From the NCBI GenBank assembly GCA_016709995.1, contig JADJLQ010000001.1:2018001-2082000 (forward strand): 64,000 nucleotides of DNA, written 5' to 3'. The notes under the pieces were generated by a model, which did no database searches, was not told the DNA's origin, and worked only from the letters and a program-made list of their open reading frames with translations. The stretch is from Saprospiraceae bacterium. GTDB lineage: Bacteria > Bacteroidota > Bacteroidia > Chitinophagales > Saprospiraceae. A program made the translations under genes and the position numbers. This document shows, piece by piece, positions 56,894 to 64,000 of this stretch. How positions within the stretch are numbered: position 1 is the first letter of the stretch; each line of letters begins with the position of its first letter.

Positions 56894-59800
56894 TTAGTCT
56901 ACTAAGATCATTTTCTTAGTAGCGCTATAATCTTTAGTTTCGATAGTGTAATACATTACACCAGCTCCACCTACCTCATTGCGGTTTACAGTCTTCTGAT
57001 TGAAGCCTTTTACACCGTCCTGAGTATATACTCTTACTACTTTACCAGTTACATCTGTGATCTTCAAAGTCACTTTGTCAGCTTTTGCTAATTCATAGCT
57101 TATCACTGTAGTTGCTTTGAATGGGTTAGGTGTATTCTGATGTAAAGCATAACCTGCTACTGAATTCTTACCTACTTCTAATGCTACTCCTAAGCTGCCA
57201 GCTCCATTATAAGCTTCTGCTCTGGTGTATTTAGAATTGATAATCAAACTCTCGCTTAAGGTCAATGCTTTGGTAGCTTTTACTTTGATGCTGAACAAGA
57301 TATCATTGCTTCCTGCGCTGATTCCCTTGCTGTCATTCCATGAAGTAGTCACATAACCTTCGCCCAACTTAGTCATACCAAAGTTGCTTTCGCTGACTTT
57401 AAGTATTCCACTGTTGATTGATTTTAATTCAAGACCTCTTACTGCCATGCTGAACTGATATCCTTCGATATTGCTGAAGTTTTCTGCTGTGAATTCTATC
57501 ACTGCTTCTTCTCCTGCTTTCATCTGACGATCTGATGTTCTGAATTTCAACGATGCACCTGCTTCACGAGCTTCTGCTCCCAATAGACTGTGTGGAGTCA
57601 CTGTTCCGTTGACATCTCCGATTTTTACACCTACGAAGTCACGGCTCAATTCATCTTTGCTCAATCCATTGATATCAATCTTCTCTGGGAAGCCCCATGG
57701 AGTAGTGATATTGCTGAAGTTATAAGTCTTAGGTACAAATCTCCATGATGTATTGTTTGGCAGTTTGTCATATACTGTAAGAATCAGTTTACGCAATTCT
57801 ACCAGGTCTACTGCACTTACATCATTGCTACGATCTACATCGGCTGCAATCACTTTGTATGCGCTGTTCAATGGTTGTACTCCTAAGATATGCTTCTGGA
57901 TCAATACTAAGTCAATCGTACTTACTCCATTGGTTGGATCGTCATCTCTCTTTGGAGTGATGCTGTAGTCACCTTTCATTGGCAAGCCACTGAATGAATA
58001 AGTTCCTTTTGAATCAGTTTTGAATGCAGGGATTGCATTGCTTGTTGTTTTGCTTTCTAAGATTACATTCTCTACCGGCTCTGTGCTTTCGGTGGCTACT
58101 TTACCTCCGATGACTGCTGCTACACCTGCCTGATCTTGACAAATATTGCCATTGCCATCCTGGATTAATAAGTAGGTTCTACAGAAATCACTGTTGCCTG
58201 CTTTGTCTGTTACATAAATGTCTACTTCTACAGTAGCACTTACACCATTTGGTACATCTGCACAAGTGAAGGTATCACTCGCTGCGCCTGTGGCACTCGC
58301 AAATGTGTATGTAAGATCTGCTTTCTTAGTACAGTTGTCATAACTACCTGCATTCAGGTCTGTCGCCCATACTACTACTGAACCATTGCTAGGCATGATC
58401 ACTGTTGCGATGCCATTGTAACAATATGGTGTAGGTTTTTTGCAATCTTTTACTTCAATGATACATGATGCTGTATCTTCTTTTCCGCAATTGTCTTCAG
58501 CAATTACATACAGTTTGTGTTTACCTGGAGTAAGATCGCTGGATACGAATCTCTTCATATTTGGTCCGCTCTTCTTATCTATAGATTTTGTACTGGTATA
58601 GTTTAAATCTAATTCCCAACGGAAAGAGATCAAATTAGCTGGAGTACAATTGTCTGTAGCTGCGAAATCAGGACTTGTATAAGTAGGTACAGTACACATT
58701 GGATCTGGTTCAGCTCCTGCGCCTGCATATCCACCATAGTAACAGAACAAAGTGTCTTTGCAAGTCACTGAAGGAGGTATGGTATCGATAACTTTGATGA
58801 TCTGAGTATAGGTTATAAAACCATCACCGTCATCTTTCAATTTTCGATATACACAATATCTGTCAGCACCTGCTACAAATCTGTCATCTATGATCACATC
58901 TGCATCCCTGTCATGTACGTTTGGATCGTATTTACACCAGTCAATCAACTTCCAGGTACGAATGATTTTGTAACATGCGTCTGGTATAATGTCATAACGA
59001 ACATCTTCGTAATTAACACCTACTAATTCGCACTCATCATCCATCACCATCGGTCTGCCGGTTACATCCGGGCTGAAAGCTGCATCAGCTTCACATGCTA
59101 CCGTTACATCCTCTGGGAACATAACTTCAAAGTCTGATCTGTGCTTGGTATAAATCTTCTGCGTACAAGATACTTTTGAATTATCACACTTGTCACCAAC
59201 TGTCCAGGTACGGCTGATCCAACCATTTCCACAATTGTCGATGTATTCTTTGTCTTCAACTGTTGGAGTTCCTATCCAGCAATTGTCCCAGATTCTAAAC
59301 TGAGTACCAGTAGCTAATGGTTGAGGTCCAGCACTTTGGAAGTCAGGCTTCCAGAAGTAATCTTTTGGATTTACTTTGCCTGCTCTGTCATTTATATCTA
59401 ATACTAACCAGGTATGGCAGTAGATCGGTGTCCATGCATTACCTCTGTTTCTGTTTTTGAAATCAGCGATATCAGACATGCTTTCTCCGTAAGCACTGTT
59501 ACAAGGATCTACATCTCCACCATGCTCATCCTGATGTACAGGTCCGTAGATACTGCAACCATACCATCCGTATGATTTAACACCAGTACCATCTAAAGTA
59601 TCGGTAAGTACACCGTCGTTTTCTTTTGTGCTCTCAATATTGTTATAAGGAGCTCCTTTTCATCAACGCATCGGTAATCTTTTGCATTGGCAGTTAAGCC
59701 TGAAGTCCAGGAGAAATCACGGCATGCATTTCTAGCATACTCGTATACACCACCTTCAGTGTCGCTTACTCCGTCACAATACCAGAAAATATCATCCGGT

Positions 59801-62438
59801 CGCTCACATACTGGAGGAGTCTTGTCATCTACTAAGATATTGACCATACAGTCATTATACAAGAAGTCTGAACATCTATTTCCTGGTGCATATGGATCAG
59901 TTCCATTGTTAGCAAGAGGTCGTGGGAAATAGAAAACACAATCAAAAAGATAATCAATTGCTGCGCCATCAGTTCCACCTGCATAGAATGTATTGTACAA
60001 TTTTGTAGATACAGCATCTAAACTCACAGGATTTAGCCCAGGAGCATTTGATGGGAATCCTCCTTTATATTTTGTGGCATCTTTTGCTTTGGTAAACCAA
60101 GCTTCCCAATCTGTTCTGCACCATTTTGGAGCAGGTTTGGATGTGCATGACTTAGCGCCATCAGCATGGAAGAAGTGATAGTTATGCCAAGCCCTACATA
60201 ATTTAGAGGTATTATAAGTATACCAATCATGCTCAGAGCAAGGGAAAACATGTGGGTCATATCTTGGAACACCGCAAGCTTCGTATACTCTAAGTACTAC
60301 CTGATTGGTACCACACTCGGTCAAATCTATATAGTCTTTGAATACGAAACAATTGATGTAATCAGATAAAAACTTATCATATTGTGGTTTGTACTTCCAA
60401 TAGTCAGCTTTGCAAGTAGCATCCCAATAAGATGTCCATGTATTTGTATAATAAGTAATGCTATCCATATGAGCAACTGCAAAATGCAATACATTACAGC
60501 AATTGTCGCGGCTACCATGATCTAAATCCTGAGCATATACACGTGCCCAGCAAGTCGCTGGATCTACTGTAGTCTGAGTATACTCAATACATACCGGAGT
60601 AGGGGGTGTAATATCGTATACGCATACATAATAAGCGAATGTACTAAAATTGTAACATTTGTCTACGACTCTAATATCAACTTCATAACATCCTCCAAAA
60701 GGAGATGCGGGCAGTTTAACTTTACCAGGTAAAGTACCAACTTCTACGATTGTCTTACCAGGATGAGAATTGTCTGCGTAAGTAATAGTATAGTTTTGAT
60801 CAACCGGGCTACAATCATCAATATTCAAGGCTGGCAAGCTAACTGTAGCATAACAGTCATGAGCACTTGCATTATATCTTGGGATGTCTGGATATTCATT
60901 ATCTACCAATATTGGATTCTCTTTGTCTTCAACCTTGATGTATTGAACACATACAGTATCTCTTCCTGTACACCAGTCAGCTATGCGCCATTCGCGACGG
61001 ATCTTGAATCCAGCGCCACCTTCGCATATTTTGAGTGGTTTGTCCCAATAGCCTACTGTAGTCTTACAAAGACCCCCGATAGCCGGGTACATAGGTACGC
61101 ATGAATCGCGAGGAATACAAGTAGGTGGAGTAGTGGCAGGAGTAACAGGTACCCAAACTACATCTTTGATGTAAGGAACCACAAACCCACCATCCAAAGC
61201 ACCATCAAGTCCATTGATTTTAATTGCTGTTCTGCAATTTTTTGAATGTACAGTAAAAGATCTGGAGAAGGATAGAAAGTTCCGCTTACAGGATTTTTTA
61301 GGATCAAACTTTTTAGTCCCATCCTCTGTAAATGAAATTTTAATATTCTTCGGAGTACTGGATAAATCTTTGCAAACTATCCTGCAATTAGCTTCAACCA
61401 GATCAGCACACTTGATATTCTTCAAGGAATCACGGGTGATAGACAATATATCACTGCAAGTACCCGTGTTGCCCCAATCATCCCATGTACGGATGGTGCG
61501 ATATACAAGAGCTATGTACTGTTGATCACAACCATTGCCTTGAGTCTCGAAGCGCATACTTTCAATTTTAGTAGCTCCTCCCTGAGAACAATTGTCTACA
61601 GTAGTTCCAAGATCAGCATTGATCTTAGCTACCTGAAAACAAGTCAACGTTCTGTCTTTACAGAATGCTTGTGGTGGTGCTTTGTCTTCAACAGTGACAT
61701 AACCCCAACAGGAGTTATTACTACCATCTGTAAGCCTAACACTATACACAAATGTGTACCCAATCTGACTGCGATTGACATCGGTACCATTACCTGGTAC
61801 AGTACCATAAGGATATGATAATGCAACGGTATAAGAAGTACAATTGGCATCAGGATTTTGAAGAAAATCTTCAGCTTGAAAGGTACGGTAACATCCAGGG
61901 TCAGCTGGCATACTGGCATTTACATGGTCATTACAGACCAAGTTACAAGGTATTTGTGGATTATCATCTCGACCAGTAGTTTTGACTATTATATCTGCAT
62001 CCCATCCTGCTGCATTGCCAATTGAAGTTCCGTGAAAAATAAACGTAAGGCAACCATTTAAAGCAGTGCTGGTGTAGGTGGTACCATCTGACAAATTGCC
62101 ATAAGCATTCAAATTGGCAACCTCAAGGGAATCTTCCCTGAATACAATTGAATCTCTTGAACATAAGGTCTCAAAGCCGCATTACCCAAGTCATGCTATT
62201 AAGGTAGATACACAAGTTATTACCTTGATCTAATTGTCGTACTCCAACATTTCTTATAGTTTCTGCCGGATCTTGGATCTAGGCTTACCCGGTCCCCACT
62301 ATCATAATATTTATCACCGTTAACTACGGTTACATTATTAGTAGCATTATCATTTCCATGCAAAACATCTTTGGCATTTAAGGTGCCGAAAGCTAACATG
62401 AGAAACAAAACAGCCAATGAATAAATCGTTTTTTTCAT
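56894..62438 (-). pseudogene. Giant HYR/dockerin/cohesin-like T9SS protein broken by several frameshifts (paralogue I)
   Basis: One gene split over three frames. Part 1: ATG 62438 with a signal peptide (MKKTIYSLAVLFLMLAFGTLNA), frame lost by 62220. Part 2: open from about 62190 to 59593, with a CUB-like start (GCLTFIFHGTSIGNAAGWDADI), HYR modules, and the GSRDNCC/RVYEAC block (about 60620-59780). Part 3: the remainder, from about 59657 to 56894, with an ACYKIIRTWKLIDWCKYDPN block, a dockerin-like pair (about 57950-57780), a cohesin-like module (about 57580-57180) and a type-A sorting domain (NTPNPFKATT to KKMILVD). Adding one base in the four-T run at 59657-59660 joins parts 2 and 3. Between 62130 and 62290 the frame changes at least once more. 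It may be decayed or affected by sequencing errors. Confidence 0.8.
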
Positions 62439-62494
62439 GAGATTTGAATTTTCTAATTGTAAATAAAAATGTAAGTTCTTCGTCTTTAAGTGAA

Positions 62495-62502
62495 CAAATA
62501 TA
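62495..62502 (-). promoter_or_regulatory. Possible -7 element for paralogue I
   Basis: The minus strand reads TATATTTG, 56 bp upstream of ATG 62438. No consensus -33 at 19-20 bp. Confidence 0.45.
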
Positions 62503-62582
62503 ATTTTAAGAGCCCGCAAGTCTTATACCCTAATAGTGGTAATTTTAACATTAACTATTTATGTAATCTATAAACTCCTTAT

Positions 62583-64000
62583 TTAAAACACTATAAATGA
62601 GGCGATATAGGTTTTACCATTTGAAATAGTGGTAAAATAAAAAACTCCGGAGGATCGTAAATCACTTTTATTCAATAAGATACGATTTTCACCAGGTTGC
62701 AAGTCAAATATAAATTGATTGAATATCACACCGGAAGTGCTCGTTAAAAAAACCTTATCATGCAGCGGATCGTTCACAAAAAATTTGATAAAAATCTTTT
62801 CTGAAGAGGGATTGGGGTAAATCGTAATTTGAGGATCAGGCACCTTCAGGCTTATACTAAAAATAGCATCATCTGCAATAATGGTGGAACGCCAAAGCCT
62901 GCGAAGGATGTCAAAATCACTGGAACGGGCAGACCTGGAAGTTACGATCTTAAATAAAGGATAAGCAGGATTAAGAGTAACGCCAGTGACACTTGTCCAA
63001 ACTATGCGCAAATGGTCATCTGAAATATAAAAATTTTCATTTTCGACTATTTTTAAAAGTCCAGTACCCAAAACCTTAGAGCCTTTTGGAACCTTAAGAT
63101 CAACAGCGAAGGCGTTTAAATTGGTCAGCCTTTTGGGCAGATAAAATCCCCATTCAAGGTTAGATCCATCAGATATTGGTCTTAAGTCAAGCGAAATGTC
63201 TGATTGGCTTCTTTCTTCTAATCCTGTCAAACCTACTACGGCAGAATTATTGACATCACCTACTTTTACCCCAATGAAATCTGCATTTTTCATAGAAGTA
63301 ACCAAAGGATCGTACTCTATGGTCTGAGGGTAAATCCAGGGATTTGCCAGGTCCTGAAAAACAAAAGATTTGGGAATAAATATCCAGCTTTTATTATTTG
63401 GAAAAGTAGTGCTGGTGCCCAATATAATTTTTTGAAGAGAAATAAGATCTGAAACAGTAATAGATCCTGAATTATTGACATCAGCAGCGATCAGCAAATA
63501 TGGATCCGTGAGAATAGATTGTCCTTTGATGTGCTTTTCAATCAATAATAAGTCTATGGTACTCACTCCATTGAGTATGTCATCATCTTTATAGGGTATC
63601 AATTTTACATTGGTTCCGCTGTTTAAACTAGAGATGGAGTATTCACCGGTAGGTGCTGTTGTAGAGGATACATTAATAATGTTGGTAGTTATTTTTACCC
63701 CGCTAATGCCTGTGGAAGCAGAATTCATTACTTTGCCATCAATAGAGAAATCCAAACTTGAAGTACAAGCTAAAGTAGCTGGCACGACTTGCAGTGAAAT
63801 TTGACAAGTAGCCTGATAACCAGCCTGATTGGTAATCCACAATGTCCTTGTCCTTACGCCTACACTGTCACAGGTAAAAGTTGCGATACCTTCCTCAACA
63901 ATGTCAGAAAAACTATATTTTAAATTTCCTCCGCTGCAACCTGGTAATGTCCCTGCATCAAAATCCTGTGCATGGACTAAAACACTTCCTGAAGATGGTA
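62583..64000 (-). CDS. HYR/dockerin/cohesin-like T9SS protein (paralogue J), 5' end outside window
   Basis: The C-terminal part of another member. The frame is open from the right edge (HAQDFDAGTLPGC and TFTCDSVGVRTRTLW are readable between 64000 and 63840) to the stop at 62583. It has the tail of an HYR-like module, a regulatory-like module, a dockerin-like pair (about nt 63590-63425; NGVSTID, AADVNNSGSITVSD), a cohesin-like module (about 63190-62880) and a type-A sorting domain (IYPNPSSEKIFIKF to IASFIVF). It ends 144 bp before the start of paralogue I on the same strand. Signal peptide and N-terminal modules lie outside. Confidence 0.87.
   Translation of the reverse strand, partial: PSSGSVLVHAQDFDAGTLPGCSGGNLKYSFSDIVEEGIATFTCDSVGVRTRTLWITNQAGYQATCQISLQVVPATLACTSSLDFSIDGKVMNSASTGISGVKITTNIINVSSTTAPTGEYSISSLNSGTNVKLIPYKDDDILNGVSTIDLLLIEKHIKGQSILTDPYLLIAADVNNSGSITVSDLISLQKIILGTSTTFPNNKSWIFIPKSFVFQDLANPWIYPQTIEYDPLVTSMKNADFIGVKVGDVNNSAVVGLTGLEERSQSDISLDLRPISDGSNLEWGFYLPKRLTNLNAFAVDLKVPKGSKVLGTGLLKIVENENFYISDDHLRIVWTSVTGVTLNPAYPLFKIVTSRSARSSDFDILRRLWRSTIIADDAIFSISLKVPDPQITIYPNPSSEKIFIKFFVNDPLHDKVFLTSTSGVIFNQFIFDLQPGENRILLNKSDLRSSGVFYFTTISNGKTYIASFIVF

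Overview
The window looks like a chromosomal segment of a Bacteroidota bacterium, most likely of the Saprospiria/Saprospiraceae type (inference). The evidence is: several secreted proteins ending in type IX secretion system (T9SS) sorting domains, a PorP/SprF-family protein, Bacteroidota-style promoters (TTTG about 20 bp upstream of TAnnTTTG), a TPP-riboswitch-controlled TonB-dependent receptor, and housekeeping genes of Bacteroidota type. No rRNA, tRNA, CRISPR array, transposase or phage gene was seen.

Layout, left to right. 1-1883 (-): 5' part of a secreted GH3 glycosidase. 2314-9759 (+): a giant Cys-rich T9SS protein (2481 aa). 9891-12829: a GNAT acetyltransferase, a MarR-GNAT fusion, ribonuclease Z and a STAS protein. 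13084-17179 (+): clpC, infC, rpmI, rplT. 17513-22154: an FtsX/MacB-type permease, queA, a truncated deaminase, a DUF2795-like protein, cmk and a small outer-membrane barrel. 22151-25416 (-): a TonB receptor behind a TPP riboswitch, and a NadR-like P-loop ATPase. 25497-29799 (+): a hypothetical protein, era, der, rfbC, rfbD. 29852-32587 (+): a T9SS type-B surface protein broken by an in-frame TAA, followed by ribE. 33176-34157 (-): def and ruvX.

From 34299 to the right edge (about 30 kb, all minus strand) the DNA is a surface-protein island. Seven giant or large paralogues (B to F, I, J; A lies apart on the other strand) share one plan: signal peptide, many Cys-rich HYR/Ig-like modules, a small carboxypeptidase-regulatory-like module, a two-repeat dockerin-like segment, usually a cohesin-like module, and a T9SS type-A C-terminal domain. 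Among them sits a two-gene cassette: a 712-aa protein with two cohesin-like modules, SprB-type repeats and a type-B sorting domain, followed by a PorP/SprF-like protein. Intrinsic terminators at about 34.2, 39.1, 53.4 and 56.8 kb divide the island into transcription units.

The strongest candidate for an undescribed system is this island. Dockerin-bearing Cys-rich giants are encoded next to a cohesin-bearing, SprF-partnered protein, which suggests a non-catalytic, cellulosome-like surface matrix. That is inference from domain signatures read by eye. Two island genes carry frameshifts and the nearby type-B gene has a nonsense codon, while the long housekeeping genes look intact. This may reflect sequencing error, decay or phase variation.
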